From positions 2,790,001 through 2,854,000 of the forward strand of contig NZ_CP032487.1 in assembly GCF_004124235.1 (NCBI RefSeq): DNA of 64,000 bases, given 5' to 3'. Made by a program: the position numbers and the translations under genes. The notes under the pieces were generated by a model. That model was not told the DNA's origin and did not search any database. It was given only the letters and a program-made list of their open reading frames with translations. This DNA is from Yersinia hibernica (GTDB lineage: Bacteria; Pseudomonadota; Gammaproteobacteria; Enterobacterales; Enterobacteriaceae). This document shows, piece by piece, positions 14,940 to 23,104 of the stretch (positions are counted from its first letter, which is position 1; every line of letters starts with the position of its first letter).

Positions 14940-15161
14940 CGATTTAAAACTGATACCGGCGAATATGCGTGGTTCTTTCCACGAGTGCGCCCAAACATTG
15001 GCACCCAAGTTAAAGCATGGGATGAGTCCGGGAATTATTTAGGGGTTGGAGTGGGGTCATATCGACGTAAAAGCGGGGGCGTGATTGTTGTTGATGGTAA
15101 ATGCTATGACTCCAATCACGTTATTCATTGGCTTCCAGTTCCGGTTGAAGGGGGTGAGTAG
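14937..15161 (+). CDS. Small prophage protein of unknown function
   Basis: The 74-residue product starts at GTG 14937, with the AAGGGGG ribosome-binding stretch eight bases ahead. The sequence is beta-rich (FKTDTGEYAWFFPRVRPNIG...VVDGKCYDSNHVIHWLPVP) and has no motif I know. Its C-terminal tail VPVEGGE is repeated at the end of the truncated gene before it. It opens a run of small, overlapping early prophage genes, and the last base of its stop is the first base of the next start. Confidence 0.65.
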   Translation: MRFKTDTGEYAWFFPRVRPNIGTQVKAWDESGNYLGVGVGSYRRKSGGVIVVDGKCYDSNHVIHWLPVPVEGGE

Positions 15162-15163
15162 TG
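15140..15163 (+). repeat. 24-bp direct repeat, copy 2
   Basis: Second copy of the repeat found at 14916-14939. It spans the end of the 74-residue gene and the GTG start of the next one. Confidence 0.9.
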
Positions 15164-15460
15164 GGTGTTTATGACGCATATCAGGAATATTTAAAAATAA
15201 CCGATGAGGTTGTTAATGACGCTTTTGATGGAACAAATTTCGGCAGAACTGATTTCAGAGTGATTCTCGCCGAAGTAGTTATTAAGCGCGGCGCTGGCTA
15301 CCACTGCGGGCACACAGCCACCACGATAGCTAAAGAGCTGAAACTGATAACCGACAAAACAGAGAAGCCTACGGCATTAGGTTTTCAGGTGGTAATGGAT
15401 ATGTTTTATCGCAAAAAGGAAATGGCTAAACGGGCAGAGGGGAATGCAGATGCTGAGTAA
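15161..15460 (+). CDS. Small prophage protein of unknown function
   Basis: The 99-residue product starts at GTG 15161, overlapping the previous stop by one base (TAGTG), with the repeated GGGGG stretch as ribosome-binding site. Sequence is acidic-to-neutral and soluble. A GYHCGHTATTIAKELKLIT segment and a Lys-rich end (FYRKKEMAKRAEGN) stand out. I have seen similar small proteins in lambdoid early regions but cannot name a function. The stop overlaps the next gene by about eleven bases. Confidence 0.65.
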   Translation: MGVYDAYQEYLKITDEVVNDAFDGTNFGRTDFRVILAEVVIKRGAGYHCGHTATTIAKELKLITDKTEKPTALGFQVVMDMFYRKKEMAKRAEGNADAE

Positions 15461-15758
15461 AGAGCAGATTAATAGCGCAATGCTGAGTTCGCTAGAAGGG
15501 TTTTCGTTTTCAGTAGTTGACTCTTTGGAATTTGAATTGAGCCGCAAATTGACAGCGAGTGAGCAGCAAGAAGTCTTTGTTATTGTTGAACGTGCCGTTT
15601 CAGAGAGCACATCACTGCGTGAGCAACTTGCAGAGTTGAAAGCGTTGGATCCCATCGGCCAAGTCATTAGCTGTAACGGCAATAAAACACTCGGTTGGAT
15701 TAATGATGCACCAGAAGGCACCTTGTTATTCAGAGCAGCCAAACCAGCGGAGGACTAA
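15450..15758 (+). CDS. Small prophage protein of unknown function
   Basis: The 102-residue product is read from ATG 15450, because the GAGGGG ribosome-binding site at 15437-15442 is spaced well for it and too close for the alternative ATG 15444. It has a helical first half and the ending GNKTLGWINDAPEGTLLFRA, a C-terminal module that is frequent in small phage proteins of different N-termini. No function is known to me. It overlaps both neighbours, as TAATG at the downstream end. Confidence 0.65.
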   Translation: MLSKEQINSAMLSSLEGFSFSVVDSLEFELSRKLTASEQQEVFVIVERAVSESTSLREQLAELKALDPIGQVISCNGNKTLGWINDAPEGTLLFRAAKPAED

Positions 15759-15925
15759 TGCTCATAGGTTTTGTTCTACTCGTCAGTTCATGCTCTACCT
15801 GCACCGCCCAGCCAGTAACCGAAGATATCTACCCCACTCAATCCGAATGCCAACAAATATCAACGCTGATACATGAGCGCAGGCCTGATGCTGTGCTCAT
15901 GTGCGGCGAAGTGTATCGGCAGTAA
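15758..15925 (+). CDS. Small exported prophage protein, DUF1482-like
   Basis: The 55-residue product starts at the ATG in TAATG (15756-15760), with GCGGAGG ahead as ribosome-binding site. It has a short hydrophobic N-terminus (LIGFVLLVSSCS) followed by a Cys-containing tail (TQSECQQIS, VLMCGEVYR). The pattern resembles the DUF1482 family of tiny phage proteins, which I give as a tentative match. The SSCS could act as a lipobox. Confidence 0.55.
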   Translation: MLIGFVLLVSSCSTCTAQPVTEDIYPTQSECQQISTLIHERRPDAVLMCGEVYRQ

Positions 15926-15972
15926 ATAACCCAGGATTAACGGAAACGGATTTCGCTATCTGGAGATTCCCT

Positions 15973-16188
15973 ATGCGAGTAACCATCTCAGCGCCGGACC
16001 CCGGCTGCGTTGAATTTGCCACGCGCGCGTTAAATGCATTCATCAAGGGCCGTGGAAATGGTGAGTTTCCCAATCCAAGCGGCGCAATAAGTAATTCATT
16101 CTTTGGTGCTGAATGCACTGAAAAGCCTAACGGTAATTATTCGATTAAGTGCTGGCGCATTCCAACTAAATTAGCGGAGGCAGCGTGA
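15973..16188 (+). CDS. Small prophage protein of unknown function
   Basis: The 71-residue product starts at ATG 15973, with GGAG eight bases before. In-frame codons extend upstream to 15901 but lie over the previous gene and lack a ribosome-binding site. The core GRGNGEFPNPSGAISNSFFG has no motif I can name. The stop overlaps the next start as TGATG, so it is part of the same operon. Confidence 0.6.
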   Translation: MRVTISAPDPGCVEFATRALNAFIKGRGNGEFPNPSGAISNSFFGAECTEKPNGNYSIKCWRIPTKLAEAA

Positions 16189-16391
16189 TGTGCGACGAAA
16201 TCGACCAGGCCCAAAAACTTGAGCAACTCAACATTGATATCGGTATCGCTAATCGCAAGCCGACAATGACGTTTACGGGCCGCTGCCACTTCTCAGAGTG
16301 TAGCCAGCCCATAGAGCGCGGCTTGTTCTGTGATGCCGGGTGTCGGGATGATTATGAGATTGACGAGCGTAGAAAGGGGATGGCAGCGTGA
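16188..16391 (+). CDS. Small prophage zinc-finger-like protein
   Basis: The 67-residue product starts at ATG 16188, with GCGGAGG at 16174-16180 as ribosome-binding site. Four cysteines and a histidine in GRCHFSECSQPIERGLFCDAG and the following CRDDYE suggest a small zinc ribbon, a type common in lambdoid early operons. A DNA- or RNA-contact role is inference. The end overlaps the methyltransferase start by four bases (GTGA). Confidence 0.62.
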   Translation: MCDEIDQAQKLEQLNIDIGIANRKPTMTFTGRCHFSECSQPIERGLFCDAGCRDDYEIDERRKGMAA

Positions 16392-17419
16392 CAGCATACT
16401 ACAACGAGATTGACCCCTATGCAGCCCAATGGCTGAGAAACCTTATTAAAGCCGGTCACATCGCGCCGGGCTATGTTGACGAGCGGAGCATTGAAGATGT
16501 CAGACCCGATGATTTACGAGAATTCACACAGTGTCACTTCTTCGCCGGCGTTGGAGTTTGGTCATACGCATTGCGACAAGCAGGATGGCCCGATGATAAG
16601 CCCGTCTGGACAGGAAGTTGCCCATGCCAACCTTTCAGCGCGGCAGGCAAAGGAGATGGGTTTGATGACGAGCGGCACCTATGACCATCTTTTGCCTGGC
16701 TCATCGATCAGCAGCGCCCTTCAATTGTATTTGGAGAGCAAGTTGCTAGCAAAGCTGTCGATGCTTGGATCGACCTTGTTCAAGCTGACATGGAAGGAAT
16801 GGATTACGCCTTCGCAAGTACGCCGTTCCCGTCTGCGGGCGTCGGTGCCCCGCACATCAGGGATAGAAATTTCTGGTTGGCCGACAGCCACCACAATAGA
16901 CAACAATCAGGTGCGCGGAGAAGCAGCAGCGCAGAATCATCCACGAAGGGGATCGACATTAGGTGGAGTGGCGAGATTGGCGCATTGGGCCACCCCCCGA
17001 AGTTGCCACTCTGGACACACAACAGGGAGTATCGAGCGAGCGGAGAACAATCGGGGCAGACTGGAAGACATGATATTTCTGGCTTACTGGCCAACACCGA
17101 TGGCACACGAAGCAAGGCTGGGGTATCAGAATCGCAACAACGGGAAGAAGGGGACGCAGGAAATCTTAACTACCGTGGTAGTGAATTCAGTGGGTTATCG
17201 GGAGCATCTAGCACCCCATCAGCCGGCCCGGTTAACGGCTTCTGGCGAGATGCTGATTGGCTCCTGTGCAGAGATGGAAAGTGGCGGCCAGTTGAACCCG
17301 GCACATTCCCGCTGGCTGATGGGATTACCAACCGTGTGGGACGATTGCGCGCCTACGGAAACGCTATCAATGCTGAAGCGGCAAAAGTCTTTATAGAGTC
17401 ATATATGGAGGTGGCATGA
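16388..17419 (+). pseudogene. Prophage C5-cytosine DNA methyltransferase broken by an in-frame TGA
   Basis: The frame from GTG 16388 carries methyltransferase motif I ([19 protein letters not shown]) and motif IV with the catalytic cysteine ([17 protein letters not shown]). It then stops at TGA 16682-16684 after DDERHL, and continues in the same phase with [20 protein letters not shown], a variable region, and the motif X-type end [19 protein letters not shown]. Family members have Trp after RHL, so TGG to TGA is the simplest explanation. Full-length enzyme would be 343 residues. The N-terminal 98-residue piece cannot be active. A second ORF is embedded in the 3' part. The stop overlaps the Dam-type gene start (ATGA). 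Confidence 0.85.
16665..17396 (+). CDS. Overlapping ORF inside the methyltransferase gene, WPTP-motif protein
   Basis: In the other forward phase an open frame runs from 16473 to 17396. The best start is ATG 16665, nine bases after AAAGGAG (16649-16655), giving 243 residues. The product contains [29 protein letters not shown], repeated GWPTA/HWATP/YWPTP units each at the start of a block, and the end [17 protein letters not shown] with VWDDCAP. From memory, proteins with these features occur in many prophages next to or over C5-methyltransferase genes. No function is known to me. It is intact where the methyltransferase frame is broken. Real translation is inferred from length, ribosome-binding site and remembered conservation. 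Confidence 0.55.
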   Translation: MTSGTYDHLLPGSSISSALQLYLESKLLAKLSMLGSTLFKLTWKEWITPSQVRRSRLRASVPRTSGIEISGWPTATTIDNNQVRGEAAAQNHPRRGSTLGGVARLAHWATPRSCHSGHTTGSIERAENNRGRLEDMIFLAYWPTPMAHEARLGYQNRNNGKKGTQEILTTVVVNSVGYREHLAPHQPARLTASGEMLIGSCAEMESGGQLNPAHSRWLMGLPTVWDDCAPTETLSMLKRQKSL

Positions 17420-18240
17420 GTGAGATTAAGCACCCGGCAATTCGTTACCACGGCGGGAAATACCGATTAGCTCCGTGGATTATCAGCCACTTTCCGGCCC
17501 ATACACATTATGTAGAACCTTTTGGCGGTGCTGCGTCAGTATTGCTCAGGAAAGAAAGAAGCTACGCGGAAATCTATAACGATTTGGATGGCGACGTGGT
17601 TAATCTCTTTTTCGTTCTGCGCGATATGATGTTGAGGGAATGCCTCATTGAATCGTTAATTTTGACGCCATACTCTCGCATCGAATTTACAGGCGCATAC
17701 GCTGAAACCGAAACAATGGTCGAAAAGGCCCGTCGATTGATTATCCGGGCAACAATGGGATTTGGCTCTGCCGGTGCAACAAAAGGAACAACCGGTTTTC
17801 GGCTGGATACTAAGCGGGGGTCGGCAACCGCACAGCACTTGTGGGCAAGGATGCCTGATAATTTAGCGGCAGTTGGCCAGAGATTCGAAGGTGTGTTGGT
17901 AGAAAACCGCGACGCTGTTCAATGCATGCTAGACCATGACACTGATTCAACTCTTCACTTTGTAGACCCACCATACGTTCACGATACCCGTGTTATCTCA
18001 TCCAAATATTACCGCCATGAAATGGACAATGACGCCCATTTAAACCTGCTAGATACCGTAAATAAGCTTGAGGGGATGGTCGTTCTCAGTGGCTACAACA
18101 CGGATATGTATAACGACATCCTCTCCGGCTGGCAGAAGCAGGAAAAACAATCATCGGCTGCCGGCCGTAAAGGTTCGGTTAAGCGCCTTGAGTGCCTGTG
18201 GCTGAGTCCTAATGTTATTATCGGGAGTAAAGCAGCATGA
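17416..18240 (+). CDS. Prophage N6-adenine DNA methyltransferase (D12 class, Dam-like)
   Basis: The 274-residue enzyme has the D12-class motifs: RYHGGKYRLAPWI (AdoMet-binding motif I, near residue 10), YVEPFGGAASVLL, and the catalytic DPPY in LHFVDPPYVHD at about residue 185. It ends at TGA 18238-18240. Such enzymes methylate adenine and protect phage DNA from restriction or alter host control. The gene starts inside the stop of the broken cytosine methyltransferase gene (ATGA) and looks intact. Specificity cannot be read from the sequence; GATC is common in the class but not assured. Confidence 0.9.
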   Translation: MSEIKHPAIRYHGGKYRLAPWIISHFPAHTHYVEPFGGAASVLLRKERSYAEIYNDLDGDVVNLFFVLRDMMLRECLIESLILTPYSRIEFTGAYAETETMVEKARRLIIRATMGFGSAGATKGTTGFRLDTKRGSATAQHLWARMPDNLAAVGQRFEGVLVENRDAVQCMLDHDTDSTLHFVDPPYVHDTRVISSKYYRHEMDNDAHLNLLDTVNKLEGMVVLSGYNTDMYNDILSGWQKQEKQSSAAGRKGSVKRLECLWLSPNVIIGSKAA

Positions 18241-18353
18241 AAATACCAAAAATACCAGATGTAGCGTGGTTCTTTATCGTCATTATCGCATGGGCGGTAC
18301 TAGCGACTATTTACACGATTGAGAATGAGATGGTGAGGGGGATGTTCGGATGA
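18237..18353 (+). CDS. Tiny prophage membrane protein
   Basis: A 38-residue product starts at ATG 18237, overlapping the stop of the adenine methyltransferase (ATGA). It is one hydrophobic helix (AWFFIVIIAWAVLATIYTI) with a charged tail. Overlap on both sides with genes of the same strand argues that it is real. Function is unknown; small membrane peptides of this kind are frequent in phage early regions. Confidence 0.5.
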   Translation: MKIPKIPDVAWFFIVIIAWAVLATIYTIENEMVRGMFG

Positions 18354-18616
18354 TGCAATGGAAAATGTTATCAGGTGCGCCACGTGATTTCGACGGTGCA
18401 CCACATTGGGCCAAGCGACTATGCGTCCAGCGCGGTACCGGGCAGAAACTATGGTGGGATGGCATGCAGAAATATCAGGACAAAGAGCAGTTGCTCGATG
18501 CTTACACATCTGACTTTGATGAGTGTGTCGATATTTTGGCAGAGCGGCGACTTGTACCCACTAAAGAGGTGGCACCGGAATGGAAACAACCATTGAAAAT
18601 GCTATCAGGTCAGTAG
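18350..18616 (+). CDS. Small prophage protein of unknown function
   Basis: The 88-residue product is read from ATG 18350; a second ATG follows at 18353. The GAGGGGG ribosome-binding stretch at 18335-18341 favours 18350. The sequence is rich in Trp and charged residues (APHWAKRLCVQRGTGQKLWW), and the C-terminus repeats the start in part (MLSG at both ends). No family is recognised. It overlaps the tiny membrane-protein gene before it and the broken gene after it. Confidence 0.55.
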   Translation: MMQWKMLSGAPRDFDGAPHWAKRLCVQRGTGQKLWWDGMQKYQDKEQLLDAYTSDFDECVDILAERRLVPTKEVAPEWKQPLKMLSGQ

Positions 18617-18813
18617 CTCGAGGTTGTAGGACAGAAATAATTGAAGCCACGGACGGCAAGCCACTTTAAGAACACGACAAAATCATCACAGAAATCCTCG
18701 ACCGCCACGCAAAAAAAATCACCACTCTACCCCCTAACACTTTTCCGGCTAAACGCTGGTTAAGTTATTTCGTCCGTCAGATTGATAAAGAGATAAGAGG
18801 CCAAAATGGATAA
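18580..18813 (+). pseudogene. Small prophage gene with an in-frame TAA
   Basis: From ATG 18580 the frame reads METTIENAIRSVARGCR..., meets TAA at 18667-18669, then continues in phase as EHDKIITEILDRHAKKITTL and on to a second stop at 18811-18813 that overlaps the excisionase start. Protein-like sequence on both sides of the stop, in one phase, is best explained by a nonsense mutation in a 77-codon gene. Together with the methyltransferase break it shows the prophage is decaying. Confidence 0.6.
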
Positions 18814-19153
18814 ATACAGTCTCACATTCGATGAGGCTTGCGAATTTCTCGGCGTGTCACGCTCAACAGCAAAGAAATGGATTTCATCAGGCCGCCTGGC
18901 TGCCACTCGCAAAGACCCAGATAAAAAGCAATCACCCTACCTATTAACCAGAAAGGCCTGTATTGCTGCATTAAGCGATCCGGTACACACTGTGTCCGTG
19001 ATCGGCGGCGGGGCGACTAAGGAGATACCATGTCAATCTTCCGCAGGGGTTCCGTTTGGTATGCCGACTTCACGGCACCGGACGGAAAACGCGTTAAACA
19101 GTCTCTTGGGACTGAGGACAAGCGGCAAGCACAGGAGTTGCACGACAGACTAA
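18806..19153 (+). CDS. Prophage excisionase/helix-turn-helix protein
   Basis: The 115-residue protein starts at ATG 18806. Residues 1-55 are an excisionase-type winged helix-turn-helix ([20 protein letters not shown], then SGRLAATRK). The C-terminal 40 residues lie over the start of the integrase gene in another phase (124 bases shared), and end with [15 protein letters not shown] and a basic tail. I remember related excisionases with the same kind of tail, so the overlap is likely genuine. It would direct the adjoining integrase toward excision. Position before an integrase gene supports this. Confidence 0.75.
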   Translation: MDKYSLTFDEACEFLGVSRSTAKKWISSGRLAATRKDPDKKQSPYLLTRKACIAALSDPVHTVSVIGGGATKEIPCQSSAGVPFGMPTSRHRTENALNSLLGLRTSGKHRSCTTD

Positions 19154-20193
19154 AGGCAGAGCAATGGAGAATAGAACGCCTGGGTGATTTCCCAGACGTG
19201 ACATTTGACGATGCCTGCCTGCGTTGGCTTGAAGAAAAAGCACACAAGAAGTCACTCGATGCGGATAAGGGCCGGATGGGATTCTGGCTTATCCACTTTC
19301 GAGGAATGTTATTGAAGAATATTACTGAGGCAAAGATATACGCAGCAATAAGCAAAATGACGAACAGAAAGCATAGGGATAACTGGGAGTCGAAAGCTGG
19401 TTCGCTGAGGAAGCGCGGTGAGGTGCCGGATCCATATGTTGATGTACCAGTGAGCATCTCAACAAAGGCAAAACATTTGGCATTAATGAAGGCAATTATG
19501 CGAGCTGCTGAGCGTGAATGGAAATGGATTGAGAGGGGGCCGGTAATCAAGGTGCCGCAGGAAAGAGGAAGGCGGGTTAGATGGCTTGAACCGCATGAGG
19601 CAGTTCGCCTGATAAATGAATGCTCAGAGCCATTAAAGTCTATCGTGATATTTGCCCTGTCCACCGGGCTGCGCAGATCTAATATCGTTGACCTGCAATG
19701 GCAAGATATAGACCTGCAACGCAAGGTTGCCTGGATACACCCGGAGGAAAGCAAATCTGGTCAGGCAATTGGGGTCGCTCTCAACGACACCGCTTGCCGG
19801 GTACTTCGAGATCAGATTGGTTATCACAAAAAATGGGTGTTCGTACACCGGAAAGCAAGCACGCTTCCAGATGGAACAAAGTCAGCAGCAATAAGGAAGA
19901 TGCGCGTTGATGGTAACACGGCCTGGAGGCTGGCTCTGAAACGAGCAGGAATAGAAAGTTTCCGCTTTCATGACCTGAGGCATACGTGGGCAAGTTGGCT
20001 TGTTCAGGCAGGTGTTCCGCTAACAGTTTTGCAGGAAATGGGAGGCTGGGAATCAATTGAAATGGTACAGAGGTACGCACACCTTGCACCGCGTCATTTG
20101 AGCGCCCACGCCAGGCAAATTGATAGCATTTTTGATGGTTATGTCCCAAATTCGTCCCATACGGATAATTTGGAATTACTGAAAGCTGTATAA
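19030..20193 (+). CDS. Prophage tyrosine integrase of the argU site
   Basis: The 387-residue recombinase starts at ATG 19030, with AAGGAG six bases ahead. It has an N-terminal arm-type DNA-binding part ([20 protein letters not shown]) and a catalytic domain with Arg in [14 protein letters not shown], His-x-x-Arg in [12 protein letters not shown], and the nucleophile Tyr in MVQRYAHL. All catalytic residues are present except that the second His position is Trp (GGWES), which the family allows. The gene points at the 3' end of argU, 15 bases after its stop, the arrangement seen in DLP12 of E. coli. It is probably still functional in protein terms. Confidence 0.93.
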   Translation: MSIFRRGSVWYADFTAPDGKRVKQSLGTEDKRQAQELHDRLKAEQWRIERLGDFPDVTFDDACLRWLEEKAHKKSLDADKGRMGFWLIHFRGMLLKNITEAKIYAAISKMTNRKHRDNWESKAGSLRKRGEVPDPYVDVPVSISTKAKHLALMKAIMRAAEREWKWIERGPVIKVPQERGRRVRWLEPHEAVRLINECSEPLKSIVIFALSTGLRRSNIVDLQWQDIDLQRKVAWIHPEESKSGQAIGVALNDTACRVLRDQIGYHKKWVFVHRKASTLPDGTKSAAIRKMRVDGNTAWRLALKRAGIESFRFHDLRHTWASWLVQAGVPLTVLQEMGGWESIEMVQRYAHLAPRHLSAHARQIDSIFDGYVPNSSHTDNLELLKAV

Positions 20194-20208
20194 GTCATTG
20201 ATTCTTAA

Positions 20209-20285
20209 TGGTACGCCCTACAGGGCTCGAACCTGTGACCTACGGCTTAGAAGGCCGTTGCTCTATCCAACTGAGCTAAGGGCGC
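20209..20285 (-). tRNA. argU: tRNA-Arg(UCU)
   Basis: On the minus strand the 77-base sequence starts GCGCCCTTAGCTCAGTTGGA, has an anticodon stem ACGGC/GCCGT around the loop CTTCTAA with anticodon TCT, a T-arm with GGTTCGAACC, and ends in CCA. It decodes AGA/AGG. Neighbourhood with folD is the same as in E. coli. Position 1 pairs with 72 as G-U rather than G-C, so the last bases differ from the E. coli gene. The 3' half, next to the integrase gene, is the attachment site. Confidence 0.97.
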
Positions 20286-20337
20286 ATTTGATATTTACCG
20301 CAGCATAGAACGCTGCCGGTAGTCAGTTGCGGGTTGG

Positions 20338-20365
20338 ATTATACGGGCAGTCGCTTTTGAGTCAA
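20338..20365 (-). promoter_or_regulatory. Promoter of argU
   Basis: Read on the minus strand: TTGACT (20365-20360), 16 bases, then TATAAT (20343-20338), a near-consensus sigma-70 promoter, followed by a GC-rich discriminator (CCAACCCGC) typical of stringently controlled stable RNA genes. Confidence 0.88.
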
Positions 20366-20498
20366 TGGGTTTTCGCCTTACGATTTATCAACTGGCTATT
20401 TAATCGTTAATTAATCGTTATTATACGCCTGACAGCACGCCCCGCTTCTGACAAAATAGCTAGATTCCCGCTTTTTTAATTGATGGACCCTTCCACTG

Positions 20499-21380
20499 AT
20501 GTCAGCGAAAATTATAGATGGTAAAACGATTGCGCAGCAGGTACGAAACGAAGTTGCTGCGTTGGTACAGAAACGTTTAGCCGCGGGTAAACGCGCCCCC
20601 GGCCTTGCTGTTGTGTTGGTCGGTGAAAATCCAGCTTCACAAATTTATGTCGCCAGTAAACGTAAGGCATGCGAAGAAGTGGGTTTCGTTTCCCGCTCTT
20701 ATGACTTGCCGATGGCGACCACTGAAGCAGAGTTATTAGCATTGATTGATTCACTGAATAACGATAGTGAAATAGATGGAATTCTGGTGCAATTGCCACT
20801 GCCTGCCGGAATTGACAATGTCAAAGTTCTGGAGCGCATCCATCCGGATAAAGACGTCGATGGCTTCCACCCATACAACGTTGGCCGCCTGTGCCAGCGC
20901 GCCCCTAAACTGCGCCCTTGCACGCCACGCGGCATCGTTACACTGCTGGAGCGCTATGAAATCCCAACTTACGGCCTAAATGCTGTCGTGGTGGGGGCAT
21001 CGAATATTGTGGGTCGGCCGATGAGCCTTGAGCTGTTATTGGCCGGTTGTACCACTACCGTCACCCATCGTTTTACTAAAAATCTGCGCCAGCATGTCGA
21101 AAATGCGGATTTACTGGTCGTTGCCGTAGGCAAACCCGGCTTTATTCCCGGTGAATGGATTAAGCCAGGCGCTATCGTGATTGATGTGGGCATTAACCGC
21201 CTGGAAAGTGGTAAAGTAGTCGGTGATGTAGAATTTGATGCCGCCGCCCAGCGTGCGGGTTGGATTACGCCGGTTCCCGGTGGCGTTGGGCCGATGACCG
21301 TTGCGACATTGATACAAAATACCTTGCAAGCCTGCGAGGAATATCACGATATCAACGAAAATAGAGTGAAAGGACAGTAA
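20499..21380 (+). CDS. folD: Methylene-tetrahydrofolate dehydrogenase/cyclohydrolase
   Basis: The 293-residue bifunctional enzyme converts 5,10-methylene-THF to 10-formyl-THF, feeding purine and formyl-Met synthesis. The catalytic YVASKRK motif (Tyr and Lys) is near residue 50, and the dinucleotide-binding stretch [17 protein letters not shown] near 165. The signature [14 protein letters not shown] lies toward the end. Length fits E. coli FolD (288). ATG 20499 is taken as start. It is the first core gene right of argU, and its stop overlaps the start of ybcJ (TAATG), so the two are co-transcribed. Confidence 0.97.
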   Translation: MSAKIIDGKTIAQQVRNEVAALVQKRLAAGKRAPGLAVVLVGENPASQIYVASKRKACEEVGFVSRSYDLPMATTEAELLALIDSLNNDSEIDGILVQLPLPAGIDNVKVLERIHPDKDVDGFHPYNVGRLCQRAPKLRPCTPRGIVTLLERYEIPTYGLNAVVVGASNIVGRPMSLELLLAGCTTTVTHRFTKNLRQHVENADLLVVAVGKPGFIPGEWIKPGAIVIDVGINRLESGKVVGDVEFDAAAQRAGWITPVPGGVGPMTVATLIQNTLQACEEYHDINENRVKGQ

Positions 21381-21592
21381 TGGACATTTTTCATTTAGAA
21401 AAACACCCGCACGTCGAGTTGTGTGACTTATTAAAGTTGCAGGGCTGGAATGACAGCGGTGCCTCAGCAAAAGCCGCCATCGCTGATGGGCAGGTAAAAG
21501 TCGACGGGAATGTAGAAACACGTAAGCGCTGCAAAATCCTGGCTGACCAAGTTGTTGAGTTTCAAGGTATGAAGGTGCAGGTTAAAGCCTGA
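21380..21592 (+). CDS. ybcJ: S4-like RNA-binding protein YbcJ
   Basis: A 70-residue protein with an S4-type RNA-binding fold: LCDLLKLQGWNDSGASAKAAIADGQVKVDG is the S4 core, followed by ETRKRCKI and VVEFQGMKVQV. It matches YbcJ, which follows folD in E. coli. It probably binds structured RNA, but its exact target is unknown. The gene starts in the last base of the folD stop and is followed by a strong bidirectional terminator. Confidence 0.93.
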   Translation: MDIFHLEKHPHVELCDLLKLQGWNDSGASAKAAIADGQVKVDGNVETRKRCKILADQVVEFQGMKVQVKA

Positions 21593-21628
21593 AGTCTATC
21601 TCCCCAGCTGGCAGCATAAAGTATGGGC

Positions 21629-21673
21629 AAAAAAATTGCGGTCACTGGTCAATGCCAGCACCGCAATTTTTTT
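21629..21673. terminator. Bidirectional terminator between ybcJ and cysS
   Basis: A 13-bp stem (AAAAAAATTGCGG at 21629-21641 and CCGCAATTTTTTT at 21661-21673), with an inner CTGG/CCAG pairing, has a T run on both strands. It ends the convergent folD-ybcJ and cysS transcripts. Confidence 0.93.
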
Positions 21674-21718
21674 CGATTCTATCCGCCAGATGTGCGTGTC
21701 CAGCGGGGGCAACAATGC

Positions 21719-23104
21719 TTATTTACGGCGCCATGTCGTCCCTTGCGGGCCATCCTCCAGCACAATACCCAGCTCATTCAATTGATCACGAGCCGAATCT
21801 GCCAGCGCCCAATCTTTACTGCTACGGGCATCATTGCGCTGTTTAATCAGAGCTTCAATTTTTGCCACTTCGTCATCGTCAGTGTGCGCACCACTTTGTA
21901 AAAACAGCTCCGGGCTCTGCTCCAATAAGCCCAGCACATGAGCCAATCGCCGCAACTCTGCCGCCAAACCATTCGCCGCAGCGATATCTTCAGTTTTTAA
22001 GCGGTTCACTTCACGGGCGATATCAAACAGCACAGAATAGGCTTCGGGGGTATTGAAATCATCATCCATTGCCGCCCGGAAACGCGTTTCAAACTCCGCA
22101 CCACCTGCAGGGGTTGCATTCGCATCCGTGCCGCGTAATGCCGTGTATAAACGTTCTAATGAAGCACGCGCTTGCTTGAGGTTTTCTTCGCTGTAGTTCA
22201 ACTGGCTGCGATAGTGGCCGGACATCAAGAAATAGCGCACAGTTTCAGCATCGTAATATGCCAATACATCGCGAATAGTGAAGAAGTTATTCAGTGATTT
22301 CGACATTTTTTCTTTGTCAATCATCACCATACCAGAGTGCATCCAGTAATTTACATAGGGGCCATCATGGGCGCAGGTTGACTGCGCGATTTCATTTTCA
22401 TGGTGGGGGAACATCAAATCAGAGCCACCGCCGTGAATATCAAAATGCGCTCCTAACTGCTTACTATTCATTGCGGAACATTCAATATGCCAGCCTGGGC
22501 GGCCTGGCCCCCAAGGTGATTCCCAGCTAGGTTCACCGGGCTTGGACATTTTCCACAACACAAAATCCATTGGATTGCGTTTAACATCAGCGACTTCAAC
22601 GCGAGCTCCCGCCTGCAACTGATCCAAATCCTGCCGCGACAACAGGCCGTAATCCGGGTCACTTTCAACGGAGAACATAACATCGCCATTAGAGGCCACA
22701 TAAGCATGGTTGCGGGCGATAAGTCTTTCTGTTAGTTCAATAATTTCCGGGATGTGATGGGTGGCGCGCGGCTCTAAATCTGGACGTTCCAAATTCAGTG
22801 CATCAAAATCTTTGTGCATTTCAGCCAACATCCGCGTGGTCAACTGCTCACAAGTTTCATTGTTTTCAATTGCGCGTTTGATGATTTTATCATCAACATC
22901 AGTGACGTTACGGACATACGTCAGTGAGTAACCTAAATAGCGCAAATAACGCGCAACGACGTCGAAAGCGACAAAAGTACGCCCATGCCCAATGTGACAC
23001 AGGTCATAAATAGTGATCCCGCATACATACATACCTATTTTACCGGCATGAATAGGCTTGAATTCCTCTTTTTGGCGACTCAGTGTATTAAAAATCTTTA
23101 GCAT
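21719..23104 (-). CDS. cysS: Cysteinyl-tRNA synthetase
   Basis: A class I synthetase of 461 residues, the E. coli length. The HIGH signature appears as CHIGHGRTF near residue 37, and KMSKS as [12 protein letters not shown] near 269. Zinc ligands are seen as Cys28 in [10 protein letters not shown] and in WHIECSAMN with the following HHENE. The enzyme charges tRNA-Cys in the cytosol. It is convergent with folD-ybcJ and divergent from ppiB, with promoters for both in the 0.2 kb gap, the standard enterobacterial layout. Confidence 0.98.
   Translation of the reverse strand: MLKIFNTLSRQKEEFKPIHAGKIGMYVCGITIYDLCHIGHGRTFVAFDVVARYLRYLGYSLTYVRNVTDVDDKIIKRAIENNETCEQLTTRMLAEMHKDFDALNLERPDLEPRATHHIPEIIELTERLIARNHAYVASNGDVMFSVESDPDYGLLSRQDLDQLQAGARVEVADVKRNPMDFVLWKMSKPGEPSWESPWGPGRPGWHIECSAMNSKQLGAHFDIHGGGSDLMFPHHENEIAQSTCAHDGPYVNYWMHSGMVMIDKEKMSKSLNNFFTIRDVLAYYDAETVRYFLMSGHYRSQLNYSEENLKQARASLERLYTALRGTDANATPAGGAEFETRFRAAMDDDFNTPEAYSVLFDIAREVNRLKTEDIAAANGLAAELRRLAHVLGLLEQSPELFLQSGAHTDDDEVAKIEALIKQRNDARSSKDWALADSARDQLNELGIVLEDGPQGTTWRRK

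Noticed and set aside
16682..16684. TGA in the methyltransferase as selenocysteine or programmed readthrough
   Set aside because: No SECIS-like stem follows, the family has Trp here, and a neighbouring prophage gene also has a nonsense change; simple mutation explains it better.
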